This document shows positions 10,509-19,246 of a stretch of 53,934 bases of DNA, in pieces. The notes beneath the pieces were generated by a model. That model made no database searches. It saw only the letters and a list, made by a program, of their open reading frames with translations, and had not been told where the DNA came from. A program made the position numbers and the translations under genes. Within the stretch, counting starts at the first letter, position 1. Each line of letters starts with the position of its first letter. This DNA is from an unicellular cyanobacterium SU3 (lineage in GTDB: Bacteria > Cyanobacteriota > Cyanobacteriia > Cyanobacteriales > Microcystaceae), in NCBI GenBank assembly GCA_002172675.1, contig NETF01000170.1, positions 1 to 53,934 on the forward strand. Direction: 5' to 3'.

Positions 10509-11297
10509 TTATATTTCAAGAATAACTGGCGTATGATCGCTTGGTCTTTCTTGTTTCCTGGGTTCTATATCTATTGTACAATTAATTGCTTTTTCATACA
10601 ATTTATTGGTAAGATAAAGATGGTCAATTCGCCAGCCTCGATTCCGTTGAAATCCTCCTGCTCGATAATCCCACCAGCTAAAATGTCCTCCTTCTGTAGT
10701 GAATTTTCTAAAAGCATCTTTTAAGCCAATTTCTAATATATTTTTTAAAGCTTCTCTTTCTAAAGGCGAAGACATAATATGATTTTCTTTACCCTTAGAA
10801 TTGTAAATGTCTTTATCTTCTAAGGCAATATTGAAATCTCCACAAATACAGAGTTGATGAGATTCTTTTTTAGTTAATTTATATAAATAAGCTTTTAAAA
10901 CTTGAAACCATTGTAACTTATATTCATATTTTTCACTACCAACGGCTGCACCGTTAGGAACATATAAATTAATAATACGAATGCCATTAATTACTCCTGA
11001 AATAACCCTTTTTTGTTCATCAAACTGTTGGGCAATTTCTTCTCCAACGATAGGGGTAAATCCGGTTATCATATCTGTCATGGGTTGACGGCTAAAAATA
11101 GCGACACCATTATAAGCTTTTTGTCCATAAATATAAACATTGTAGCCCAATTCTTCAAAAGGTTCCCTCGGAAAATCTTTATCAATTACTTTTGTTTCTT
11201 GTAAACAGAGAACATCAATAACATTATTATTTAACCAGTCGATAACATGAGGTTTTCTAGTCCGAACCGAATTAACATTCCAAGTAGCAATTTTCAT
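10509..11297 (-). CDS. xth: Exodeoxyribonuclease III
   Basis: This is an AP endonuclease and 3'-5' exonuclease of the endonuclease/exonuclease/phosphatase fold that acts in base-excision repair. 'MKIATWNVNSVRTR' holds the metal-site Asn7. 'DVLCLQETK' holds Glu34. 'NLYVPNG' and 'CICGDFNIA' hold the Tyr and Asp-Asn catalytic positions. 'RGWRIDHLYLT' and 'ERPSDHTPVILEI' hold the Asp-His pair at the end. At 262 residues it is full length. It is the first gene of a two-gene operon with the methyltransferase, which would couple a DNA-modifying enzyme and a repair enzyme that handles damage at modified cytosines (inference). Confidence 0.95.
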   Translation of the reverse strand: MKIATWNVNSVRTRKPHVIDWLNNNVIDVLCLQETKVIDKDFPREPFEELGYNVYIYGQKAYNGVAIFSRQPMTDMITGFTPIVGEEIAQQFDEQKRVISGVINGIRIINLYVPNGAAVGSEKYEYKLQWFQVLKAYLYKLTKKESHQLCICGDFNIALEDKDIYNSKGKENHIMSSPLEREALKNILEIGLKDAFRKFTTEGGHFSWWDYRAGGFQRNRGWRIDHLYLTNKLYEKAINCTIDIEPRKQERPSDHTPVILEI

Positions 11298-11402
11298 CTT
11301 TTGTGAATCAATTTAGACCAATAATATTACAAAAAGAACAGCTAACAGTGGATAGTTAAAATGATAACCATTCACTGATAACTGTTTACTGAATAACTGA
11401 AA

Positions 11403-12644
11403 TTAACCTGCATTCGCTAACACAGAGTTACCGGTTAAAAATTCGATGGCAGCTTCATATTGTAAATCATCTTTTGTGCCAATTTGTTGATAGGAAATCG
11501 GATCTTGAGAAACCACTTTATCCGGTTGAATTCCTAACTTATGAATATCACTATGACTGGGGGTTTCATATTTAGCCACGGTAATGGCTAAACCTGCACC
11601 ATCAGGTAACTCAAATAAAGATTGAATTAACCCCTTACCAAAGGTTTTTTCTCCAACTAAAATAGCCCTTCCATTGTCTTGTAACGCACCGGCTAAAATC
11701 TCACTGGCACTAGCCGTTCCTTGATTAACTAATAGCACTAAAGGATCGTCAGTTAATGCAGTTCCTGATGCAGTAAAACTGTCTTGCACCCCTTGACGAT
11801 TAACAGTATAAACAATGGTTCCTTGATTCATCCATAACCGAGCAACTTGTATCCCTGCTTGCAAAAGTCCCCCCGGATTATTTCTAAGGTCTAAAATGTA
11901 ACCTTCTGCTCCTTCTTTTTCTAAATTATTGATAGCTTCGGCCATTTCTTGGGCTGCATTAGCACTGAATTGATTCAAACGAATATAACCAACGGGAAAC
12001 TTAGGGGTGGGTTGATTTAAACTAGCAGTAACTGGACTTAAAGAAATGCGATCGCGAACAATTTTCACATCCCGCACCTCCGATTCTTTTTGATAGGGTG
12101 AAATTGTCAAAGAAACGGTCGTCCCCCTCGGTCCACGCATTTTTGTGGCTGCTTCATCGAGTGTCATCGTGGTGGTATCGACATCATCAATTCTCAAGAT
12201 GCGATCGCGGGCTTTGATCCCCACGGCTTCGGCTGGAGATCCTTCTATGGGGGCGACCACTTCCAAGTTACCCGTGTCAGGATTAATATTAATTTGTAAG
12301 CCCACCCCTGACAATTCTCCGGCGGTACTAACTTGTAAATTATGATACTGTTCAGGTCTTAATAAACGGGTAAACGGTTCATCAAGACTGGCTAACATTT
12401 CCTCAATGGTATCGTAGGTTTCTTCGCGATCGTCTAAAGGACGTTTTAATAAATCTTGTCTTAATAACCACCAATTTTGATGATTGAAACTATCATCTAA
12501 ATAAGATTGATTAACTAATCGCCACGACTGCAAAAGTAGCTTTTGATTTTCTGTAAAAGCATTAGCATTGGGAGTCCAAGCAAAAAAATTGAACAAAAGG
12601 GAAAAAATAACAAGAAGAGTTACCCAAAATGCACGTTTTCTCAT
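11403..12644 (-). CDS. ctpA: Carboxyl-terminal processing protease, S41 family
   Basis: CtpA-type proteases cut the C-terminal extension of the D1 precursor in the thylakoid lumen so that the Mn cluster can assemble. I chose the ATG at 12642-12644 because it starts a classical signal peptide: MRKR, then a hydrophobic run and cleavage after 'NANA'. A longer frame reaches 12686. A PDZ domain covers about 85-190 ('GELSGVGLQI'). The Ser-Lys dyad is Ser312 in 'GTASASEILAGA' and Lys337 in 'TFGKGLIQ'. Cyanobacteria encode CtpA, CtpB and CtpC; which paralogue this is cannot be settled by eye, though the length and lumenal signal favour CtpA. Confidence 0.9.
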   Translation of the reverse strand: MRKRAFWVTLLVIFSLLFNFFAWTPNANAFTENQKLLLQSWRLVNQSYLDDSFNHQNWWLLRQDLLKRPLDDREETYDTIEEMLASLDEPFTRLLRPEQYHNLQVSTAGELSGVGLQININPDTGNLEVVAPIEGSPAEAVGIKARDRILRIDDVDTTTMTLDEAATKMRGPRGTTVSLTISPYQKESEVRDVKIVRDRISLSPVTASLNQPTPKFPVGYIRLNQFSANAAQEMAEAINNLEKEGAEGYILDLRNNPGGLLQAGIQVARLWMNQGTIVYTVNRQGVQDSFTASGTALTDDPLVLLVNQGTASASEILAGALQDNGRAILVGEKTFGKGLIQSLFELPDGAGLAITVAKYETPSHSDIHKLGIQPDKVVSQDPISYQQIGTKDDLQYEAAIEFLTGNSVLANAG

Positions 12645-12769
12645 GAGACAAACTAAAATGTGAATGGTGTTGATTGCCTTAAGCAATTAATGAGTCTATT
12701 TCTATTGTGCCGAAATTCTAGCAAATTGACAGGTGTCTTGGGAATAGTTCATCGTGTAGGGGCTGAATT

Positions 12770-14908
12770 TTATTTTTTATGACTGCCATCAGTTAATAAC
12801 CACACTGCCATTTTACCTTGGCCGGGAATGTCAATTTCTCCCATCCTAGAAAACTGATAAAATTCCTGTAGGGGTTCATATAAATTTTGACTAATTAGAA
12901 TAGAATTGGGTTGACCTTCTACAGAATTTACAATCATCAGAAAACGAGCTACTTTAGCTGTATTACCAATTATATTATAAATAAATTTTTGTTTACCTAA
13001 TAATCCTCCGATGACTTCTCCTGAATAGATTCCAATGCGAATCTCAAATTTTAGATGTTTTTCTTGACTAAATGCTCGCACAATTCTCAACATTTCTAGT
13101 CCTAATTCTATCACTGCTTTATCTCGATCTAATCGTGGCACAAATAATCCACTCGCAGCTAAATAAGAAGTTCCTATGGTGCTAATTTTTTCTACATCAT
13201 GGCGTTGCGCTGCATCATCAAAGGCACTAATAATATCGTTTAAAAGTCCCACTGCTTCCTCTGCACTCATCAGATCACATTGTTCATCAAACCCGACAAT
13301 ATTTGCTGATAATACAGTTACATGGGGAAATTTATCGGCAATTTTTTCTTCTCCTTGTTTCAATCGTTTAACAATGGGTGCTGGTAAGGTTTTTAAGAGT
13401 AGTGCATCGTTTTTTCTAATCTGTTCTTCTAGGGCTTTTTTTTCTTCATCAATAGTTCTAGCCATCTTATTAAATGCTCCTGCAAGTTGACAGAATTCAT
13501 CATCGGAAGGGACAGTTACAACAACATTATTTTGTCCTGATGTGATTTTTTTTGCTCCTGAAATTAAGCGATAAATTGGCATTACTAAACGACGGGAAAG
13601 AAACAAGGATAAAATAGTAACAATGGGAACTAAAATGGCACTGGTTACTAATACTCTTTTTCCAAAAACTTGTATGGGTTCAAAGGCTTCACTAACATAA
13701 ATTTTTGATAGAATTACCCAATCTAAACTATCCATTAATTTTAAAGGAGCATAAGCTACTAAAGAAGAAACACCCCGATAATCGTCTAAAATCCCTAGTC
13801 CTTCGTCTCCTTTTAACGCCTTCTCAATAGAATTAGTTTTAATTTCTTGTAATAAAATTGGGCTATTATTTTCTTTTATTCTTTCGATAATTCTATCAGA
13901 TATGTTTTGTTTTTTTAGTTCTTTAAAATAATCGTCGGGATTTTCAACTAAGAAACGAGATTGAGAACGCATTAAATAATCTGAACCCACTAAAATAGTT
14001 TCTCCTGTTTTTCCTAATCCATCTTGTTTCCATTGAAAATTACCTGTCATAATACGATTAATTTCATCAACAGGTAACTGAAGTAAGAGAATTCCTACTA
14101 AATTTGACTGTCGAAAAATAGGACTACCGATAAAAGCTACAGGTTGACCGTAACTAGGACGAAAAGAGGTAAAATCTATCACGTCAAAGGCTCCTCTTTC
14201 TCGATTGTTTTGTAAGGTTTCAAATAGATTAGCTGCCCCACTATAAGCATAAGGGCCATCTTTGAAGCTCGTGGCAAAACCAGTGTCTTTATGCACACTA
14301 TAGACAATATTTCCTGTTTCACTATCGACTAAAAATAAGTTTTTATAATCAAATCTTGTGGTTATTGATCGAAAAAATTTATGAAAATTTTGATGTATTT
14401 CACTGTACTGACTCCCATCTTTGGCCATGTCTAAATGACTTTTATTATCAACATCATAGGGATTTTTGACTAAATAGTGATATTGGAGATACCGAGCAGT
14501 GTTTTCTTTGGGAAAGTAAGTTAAAACCGTTGGATTTCCATCCACATTCATTTGCAAACGAGGAATAAATTCTTTTTCATAAAATCGCCACAGATCAGAA
14601 ATCATATCCCCAGAAACTTCCTCACTTTCTACCTCATTAAAACTATCGGTAAAAGATTCCATCGCTTCAATAACAGTGGGATCTTCTGCTAAAGTAATGG
14701 CATGATTTTGAACATAATTAAAGTAAGATTGAACTTGTCTTGCTCTAGAGTTTCTTAATTCGGTAATTTGATAATATATATTTTGTAAAATAGCTTCTTT
14801 ACCACTGGTATAACCAACATAACTGATGACTAAAATAGATGCAATGCTAACAGCCAGTAACATTAACATCAGTTTTGATTGAATACTTAATCGGCTAACA
14901 AATTTCAT
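12770..14908 (-). CDS. Membrane receptor with Cache, HAMP and degenerate class III cyclase domain
   Basis: Order of parts: TM1 at about 13-33; a large extracytoplasmic dCache sensor at about 40-400; TM2 at about 416-438; HAMP at about 440-495; a short coiled coil; then a class III nucleotidyl cyclase fold at about 525-685. The fold is clear ('EEAVGLLNDIISAFD', 'IRIGIYSGEVIGGLLG'). However, both metal-binding Asp are replaced: Asn536 in 'SANIVGF' and Thr580 in 'STIGTSYL'. The transition-state Asn and Arg positions are Lys652 and Phe656. It therefore should not make cAMP or cGMP and more likely acts as a pseudoenzyme or partner. It is transcribed alone, upstream of ctpA. Confidence 0.85.
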   Translation of the reverse strand: MKFVSRLSIQSKLMLMLLAVSIASILVISYVGYTSGKEAILQNIYYQITELRNSRARQVQSYFNYVQNHAITLAEDPTVIEAMESFTDSFNEVESEEVSGDMISDLWRFYEKEFIPRLQMNVDGNPTVLTYFPKENTARYLQYHYLVKNPYDVDNKSHLDMAKDGSQYSEIHQNFHKFFRSITTRFDYKNLFLVDSETGNIVYSVHKDTGFATSFKDGPYAYSGAANLFETLQNNRERGAFDVIDFTSFRPSYGQPVAFIGSPIFRQSNLVGILLLQLPVDEINRIMTGNFQWKQDGLGKTGETILVGSDYLMRSQSRFLVENPDDYFKELKKQNISDRIIERIKENNSPILLQEIKTNSIEKALKGDEGLGILDDYRGVSSLVAYAPLKLMDSLDWVILSKIYVSEAFEPIQVFGKRVLVTSAILVPIVTILSLFLSRRLVMPIYRLISGAKKITSGQNNVVVTVPSDDEFCQLAGAFNKMARTIDEEKKALEEQIRKNDALLLKTLPAPIVKRLKQGEEKIADKFPHVTVLSANIVGFDEQCDLMSAEEAVGLLNDIISAFDDAAQRHDVEKISTIGTSYLAASGLFVPRLDRDKAVIELGLEMLRIVRAFSQEKHLKFEIRIGIYSGEVIGGLLGKQKFIYNIIGNTAKVARFLMIVNSVEGQPNSILISQNLYEPLQEFYQFSRMGEIDIPGQGKMAVWLLTDGSHKK

Positions 14909-15077
14909 TTAGTTTTTGTTTGATGAGTCCCTCTACTGTTTAGGTTAACTTAGACATCTCTCCTTAACCTTAAAACTTTGGTGAAACTTTATTTTTATTT
15001 ATTATTTGTCGTCGACAATCGGCATTAAATATTCTTAAAACAATATAGAATTAAACACAAAATGAGCATTTTTTTGA

Positions 15078-15083
15078 TATAAT
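15078..15083 (+). promoter_or_regulatory. Putative -10 box of glyQ
   Basis: A perfect TATAAT lies about 47 bases before the glyQ start in an AT-rich leader. I see no good -35 box at the expected distance. A purine-rich AAGGGAAG about 15 bases before the start could be the ribosome binding site. Confidence 0.35.
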
Positions 15084-15129
15084 CAACAAAGTTAAACTAA
15101 AAAATTAACATAAGGGAAGTCAAAAAGAA

Positions 15130-16005
15130 GTGTCAATTAATTTTCAGGAAATTATTGCCAAACTTAACGAATTTTGGAGCGAGCGCGGTTGTTTAATTGT
15201 ACAGCCCTACGATACGGAAAAAGGGGCAGGCACCATGAGTCCCCATACTTTTTTGAGGGCGATCGGGCCTGAACCCTGGGCAGTTGCCTATGTTGAACCC
15301 TGTCGCCGTCCCACCGATGGCCGTTATGGAGAAAATCCTAACCGATTTCAACATTATTTTCAATATCAAGTATTAATTAAACCGTCCCCTGATAACATTC
15401 AAGAAATCTATTTAGACTCATTACGAGCATTAGGCATTAAACCAGAAGATCATGACGTTCGTTTTGTAGAAGATAACTGGGAATCTCCGACTTTAGGTGC
15501 TTGGGGTGTGGGTTGGGAAGTGTGGTTAGATGGCATGGAAATTACGCAATTTACTTACTTTCAGCAATGTGGAGGAATTGATTGTCGTCCAGTTTCTATT
15601 GAGATTACCTATGGTTTAGAAAGATTGGCAATGTATCTGCAAGAAGTAGAAGCTATTACTAAAATTCAATGGAATGATCAGATCAATTATGGCGATATTT
15701 TCTTACAAAGTGAAGTAGAACAATGCACCTATAATTTTGAAGCCTCTGATGCAGATTTATTGTTCAAATTGTTTGCTTTATACGAACAAGAAGCCAAACA
15801 ATTGATTAATCGAGGGTTAGTTTATCCTGGTTTAGATTATGTTTTGAAATGCTCTCATTCTTTCAACTTATTAGATGCAAGGGGAGTGATTGCTGTAGCA
15901 GAAAGAACTCGTTATATTGGTCGTATTCGTAATTTAGCCAGAGAAGTCGCTAACTTATATTTACAACAACGGGAACGATTAAATTTCCCTTTACAAAAGT
16001 CTTAA
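15130..16005 (+). CDS. glyQ: Glycyl-tRNA synthetase alpha subunit
   Basis: GlyQ is the catalytic subunit of the bacterial heterotetrameric glycyl-tRNA synthetase. It activates glycine and, with GlyS, charges tRNA-Gly in the cytoplasm. The start is a GTG. The sequence is full length at 291 residues and strongly conserved, including '[19 protein letters not shown]' at about 36-54, '[15 protein letters not shown]' and '[18 protein letters not shown]'. The beta-subunit gene is not in the window, as usual in cyanobacteria where the two are unlinked. Its stop codon overlaps the end of the convergent broken Uma2 gene by a few bases. Confidence 0.98.
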   Translation: MSINFQEIIAKLNEFWSERGCLIVQPYDTEKGAGTMSPHTFLRAIGPEPWAVAYVEPCRRPTDGRYGENPNRFQHYFQYQVLIKPSPDNIQEIYLDSLRALGIKPEDHDVRFVEDNWESPTLGAWGVGWEVWLDGMEITQFTYFQQCGGIDCRPVSIEITYGLERLAMYLQEVEAITKIQWNDQINYGDIFLQSEVEQCTYNFEASDADLLFKLFALYEQEAKQLINRGLVYPGLDYVLKCSHSFNLLDARGVIAVAERTRYIGRIRNLAREVANLYLQQRERLNFPLQKS

Positions 16006-16687
16006 TCAAACTCTGGAGCCCAGATTTCAGCGACAGGAAACTCCCAACCTGGAAGGATTTCTGGTACAGTAAAACTATCTCCATCATGAAGAATTATTGT
16101 TTTTTTACTGAGACGATACACTTCTATAATACGTTGTCTAGGATCAACTAAAACCCCAACGGTTGTCCCTAAACTTAAAAACTCTTCTATCTTTTCTCTC
16201 AGCTTTTTTAAACTATCCCTCTTCTGTCAGACTCCGCAAAATGGGGGTCTAACCCTGATTCTCTCGTTAGGTGTCGTTGGCTGTAATGACGGAAATTCGT
16301 CAGAATTTCGGAAAGTGACAGAAGAGGGATATCATTTTTTGATTTTACTTCAAAGATTAAATCGGGGACAACTTCAGCATAATTTTCTGTGGTGCGTTTC
16401 AATTTTTCTGCTTTAATAAAAGAAGCATCTGGCGCACGCAAATCAGAATTCGGTAAAATAAAACCAGCACTTGATCCGATAACTCTGCCTAACTTTCTCG
16501 GACGTACCCAGTTACCTAAAAGTCTAGCGATTTCTGTGCCTACTTCTTCAGATTCTAATCCAGAAGGACCCATAATAACAATATCTCCTTCTACTAATTC
16601 TATTTGATAGTCAGGATAGTCAGATTGGACAGTTTCTAAATCTTGTATGGTAAAGCTACTCATTTCTATATCTCTTCTTTGCATCAA
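16002..16687 (-). pseudogene. Uma2-family endonuclease interrupted by a MITE
   Basis: The gene runs on the minus strand from a start near 16687 (or the Met nine codons in) to a stop at 16002-16004. The first part (about 120 codons) reads to 'PDLIFEVKSKND', the catalytic strand of the PD-(D/E)XK Uma2 fold. A 116-bp insertion then changes frame and adds an early stop at 16208. After it the domain resumes: 'SLKKLREKIEEFLSLG' through '[17 protein letters not shown]'. Removing 16216-16331 and leaving one TA restores a single continuous frame of about 190 codons, which proves that the two pieces were one gene. The product is presumably inactive. Confidence 0.92.
16216..16331. mobile_element. 116-bp MITE with TA target duplication
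   Basis: The ends are inverted repeats: TATCCCTCTTCTGTCA at 16214-16229 and its exact complement at 16316-16331. The terminal TA on each side is the duplicated target, as for IS630/Tc1-mariner type elements. No protein is encoded, so transposition must have used a transposase elsewhere in the genome. The interior has a smaller palindrome around GACGGAAATTCGTC. The boundaries are fixed by the restored Uma2 frame. Confidence 0.88.
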
Positions 16688-16714
16688 TGCTTGTAATTAT
16701 AACAATAATTGTTA

Positions 16715-17344
16715 TTAAGCATTAATAATATTTCCTAACTCTTTCAATAGTTCAAGCACTAAACAAAGGTCATTCTTAGGGTTAAATAGGGAAAATAGTT
16801 GAGACGTTTTATAAAGAATATTAGAGGAGTGAACTGCTTTCAAAAATAAAAACTCACTACCGTTACAAATCATGCCAAAAGTGGGTTTATCTACCGTTGG
16901 GTTAGCTATCATATAAGCTAATGCTTGGGGAATAGCAGTTGTAACAGAAAAATCACTGCGTTTTGATTCAATGACTAATAACCATAAGCGATTTTTAATA
17001 ACTAAAACATCAATCCGCCCTTTGATAATTAAACCTTCGTCTTCTGTTTTAATTTCTATACTGCTTTCTGTTTCAATACGGAAGGGTGACTGATAGAAAC
17101 CAGCTAAGTCTAATAATGGGGAAATAACCACCATTTTTACACTATTTTCTAATAGGGGTGGATCTTCAAGTAAGGATAAAAAATTGCTTTTAACTCTATC
17201 TAGTGCTTTTTGTTCTTCTTGTGTTATGGATAAGTTTAAGATATTACACTCAGGAAAGAATGAATCATCTTGAGATAATTTTAAGCCAAAATTTTCTTTA
17301 AGCTGTTTTAAAGTAACTTGATGAGGTTGAATAGTTTGTATCAT
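16715..17344 (-). CDS. HsdR-N-like PD-(D/E)XK nuclease-fold protein, stand-alone
   Basis: The 209-residue protein resembles the N-terminal nuclease domain of type I restriction R subunits (HsdR_N). The key run is 'GRIDVLVIKNRLWLLVIESKR', with Asp112 and Glu126-x-Lys128 forming the D...ExK active-site pattern. It ends with 'QALAYMIANP' and 'FGMICNGSEFLFLKA', also typical of this domain. It lacks the helicase part of HsdR and no HsdM or HsdS genes are nearby, so it is not a working type I system. Such orphan proteins are common in cyanobacteria; their function is not established. It lies just upstream of the interrupted Uma2 gene on the same strand. Confidence 0.75.
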   Translation of the reverse strand: MIQTIQPHQVTLKQLKENFGLKLSQDDSFFPECNILNLSITQEEQKALDRVKSNFLSLLEDPPLLENSVKMVVISPLLDLAGFYQSPFRIETESSIEIKTEDEGLIIKGRIDVLVIKNRLWLLVIESKRSDFSVTTAIPQALAYMIANPTVDKPTFGMICNGSEFLFLKAVHSSNILYKTSQLFSLFNPKNDLCLVLELLKELGNIINA

Positions 17345-17415
17345 ATATTTATGTTTTGTTTACAACCAGTCTGTTAATATAGTCTAAAAAAACTAAACAA
17401 ATTTTCTTTCGTAAC

Positions 17416-18189
17416 ATGACTTCTGTTACAAATACATCCTATGACATTAAATGGGAAAAATTACCCGATGATTTTATCTTACCTGATGACCCCGTGGACA
17501 ATATTCATCAACCTGCTTTAGCAGCAGCCTTAACTGATAGTTTAGAAGTTGCGGGCAAACTTTCTGATACTACCGTCACAACCACCAATTACGGTATCTG
17601 CGCCACAATAAATGGCAAAATTGTCGTAAAAGCCCCTGACTGGGCTTATATACCTCATATTCGTGTGTCTCAAGCGGAAATTGATCGTAGCTACACCCCC
17701 CAACTTCAAGGGGAACCACCTCTTATTGTCATGGAATTTCTCTCAGATCCCAATGGTCACCAATATTCTAATAAACCCACTTATCCCCCTGGAAAATGGT
17801 TCTTTTACGAGAAAATTCTCAAGGTTCCTCACTATATTATTTTTGAACCCTACAGTGGGTTAATTGAACATTATCAACTTGATGAATCTGAGGGATATAA
17901 AATACAATCTAGCAATGAAACTGGACGTTATTATATTCCTCAATTACAGCTTTATTTAGGGCTTTGGGAAGGGACTAGAGAACAACGTAAAGGCTATTGG
18001 TTGCGCTGGTGGAATGAAGCTGAAGAATTATTACTCTGGGGTTCAGAATTAGCTATTCAGGAACATCAAAAGGCTGAAGTTGAAAAACAAAAAGCTGAAA
18101 CTGAAAGACAGAAAGCTGAAGTTGAAAGGCAAAAAGCTGAACGTTTAGCTGCACAATTAAGGGCTGCTGGTATCGAACCTGAATTATAA
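17416..18189 (+). CDS. Uma2-family (DUF820) putative restriction endonuclease, intact
   Basis: This is the only intact Uma2 gene of the window. The fold is of the PD-(D/E)XK nuclease type. 'VKAPDWAYIP' (about 75-84) and 'PPLIVMEFLSDPNG' (about 98-111) form the Asp and Glu positions, and 'FYEKILKVPHYIIFEPYSGLIEHY' is the conserved Tyr-rich middle. The C-terminal 45 residues are a heptad-like coiled coil, 'EHQKAEVEKQKAETERQKAE' and onward. Uma2 proteins occur in dozens of copies per cyanobacterial genome; their cellular role is unknown. It is divergent from the HsdR-N-like gene, about 70 bp away. Confidence 0.85.
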   Translation: MTSVTNTSYDIKWEKLPDDFILPDDPVDNIHQPALAAALTDSLEVAGKLSDTTVTTTNYGICATINGKIVVKAPDWAYIPHIRVSQAEIDRSYTPQLQGEPPLIVMEFLSDPNGHQYSNKPTYPPGKWFFYEKILKVPHYIIFEPYSGLIEHYQLDESEGYKIQSSNETGRYYIPQLQLYLGLWEGTREQRKGYWLRWWNEAEELLLWGSELAIQEHQKAEVEKQKAETERQKAEVERQKAERLAAQLRAAGIEPEL

Positions 18190-18540
18190 CTAAACTGTCA
18201 TTGTAAAGAGGCATAACTTTTACAGAGCCTTAATTTAAGACTTAATTCTGCCTTCAAAGCAATCTATATCACTAGGCATTATACTTAAGAGGTTCATCAG
18301 ATTGCTTCGGGGAATTTTCAGTGACAATTTAAGGTTAATCTTGGTTTTTCCCTAGCAGTGACAATCGTTTACATTTACACGAAGTTATACATAAAAACTA
18401 ACACAACTCTTGAATATTTTTGATACAAAGGTAATATCATTTAATTTTCCTGTGAGGATTGATCTCATGTCAGCCATAGCGAAACTTATCAGTCGTCATA
18501 GACTGCATCTTCAGGATTATCCGAAACTTTCTTAAAAGAA
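18190..18540. other. Gene-free AT-rich spacer
   Basis: I see no intact gene, RNA or convincing promoter here. A short frame starting at 18468 (MSAIAKLISRHRLHLQDY) stops after 22 codons and may be part of the decayed antitoxin region that follows. Confidence 0.4.
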
Positions 18541-18682
18541 GATTCTGACAGTTGCTGTAAGGCTAATATAAGAGCTTGCATCTCCTGATTGTTGGCTTAA
18601 TTTACAACGGGCTAATGACCTTTATGCTGTTCTTAAAAAAGAACAAGATGAAATTGAAAAAATTAAACCTTTATCTTTATAG
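18541..18682 (+). pseudogene. HigA-type antitoxin, 3' remnant
   Basis: The frame ending at TAG 18680-18682 reads ELASPDCWLNLQRANDLY and then a charged helix. The 'WLNLQ' block after a helix-turn-helix is typical of the XRE-family HigA antitoxins. Just upstream, 'ILTVAVRLI' continues the similarity but a stop at 18569-18571 breaks the frame. No start and no HigB toxin gene are present, so the module is dead. The assignment rests on a short motif. Confidence 0.55.
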
Positions 18683-18747
18683 TTTTTATAACGCAAAAAA
18701 ACAGCTTTTGAGAAAACGATAACGGTTCATGTTTCTTAATATAGGGA

Positions 18748-18784
18748 TCAAAAAAGAGGTAAACTTAAAATAGCTTACCTCTTC
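18748..18784 (-). terminator. Rho-independent terminator of trxA
   Basis: On the minus strand a perfect 9-bp stem, AAGAGGTAA (complement of 18775-18783) with TTACCTCTT (complement of 18754-18762), has a 12-base loop and is followed by a run of T (complement of 18750-18755). It lies about 30 bp after the trxA stop. Confidence 0.85.
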
Positions 18785-18811
18785 TGATGCAGTCTTGATT
18801 TTTATCAAAAC

Positions 18812-19135
18812 TTAAAGATATTTTTCTAAGGTAGAAGCGAGGGTTGTTTTGGGAACAGCACCGACTACCATATCCACTCGTTGACCTCCCTTGAAAATCA
18901 TTAAAGTGGGGATACTACGAATGCCGTATTGACTAGCAGTGTTAGGATTTTCATCCGTATTAAGTTTGACAACCTTAACCTGACCTGCGTATTGTTCGGC
19001 TATTTCCTCTACAACGGGAGCGACCATACGACAAGGACCACACCAAGGCGCCCAAAAATCCACAAGAACGGGAACCTCGCTCTCTAAAACATCTGCTTTA
19101 AAACTACCATCTGTAACTTGAGCTGCAGCTGACAT
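18812..19135 (-). CDS. trxA: Thioredoxin, m-type
   Basis: This 107-residue thioredoxin has the active site WCGPC (31-35, Cys32 and Cys35) within '[16 protein letters not shown]', and the cis-Pro segment '[13 protein letters not shown]' at about 72-84. It passes electrons from ferredoxin- or NADPH-thioredoxin reductase to Calvin-cycle enzymes, peroxiredoxins and regulators. It stands alone between a clear terminator downstream and the Yfr1 RNA upstream on the same strand. The trxA-yfr1 neighbourhood is known from other cyanobacteria. Confidence 0.97.
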   Translation of the reverse strand: MSAAAQVTDGSFKADVLESEVPVLVDFWAPWCGPCRMVAPVVEEIAEQYAGQVKVVKLNTDENPNTASQYGIRSIPTLMIFKGGQRVDMVVGAVPKTTLASTLEKYL

Positions 19136-19246
19136 ATTATGAATTCCTTTGATTGCTCATGTTTATCTAGAATACTCTAGAATTCTACCATACTAAAAAC
19201 TCTCTAGATTTTCACAAGTATTTACGTGGGGTGAGGTTCTGTCCCA

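Noticed and set aside
9201-11297. Restriction-modification system around the m5C methyltransferase
   Set aside because: The adjacent gene is a clear exonuclease III for repair; no restriction endonuclease is next to it. The HsdR-N-like gene at 16.7 kb is too far away and of a different type.
11340-11400. Terminator after ctpA made by repeats like CAGTGGATAG and ACTGATAACTG
   Set aside because: The inverted matches are short and broken and there is no T tract; these words are common filler repeats in cyanobacterial spacers.
12645-12686. Extended N-terminus of CtpA
   Set aside because: The 14 extra residues precede a complete signal peptide that starts with MRKR at 12644.
12770-14908. Active adenylate cyclase
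   Set aside because: The fold is right, but metal and transition-state residues are replaced, so it is called a degenerate cyclase receptor.
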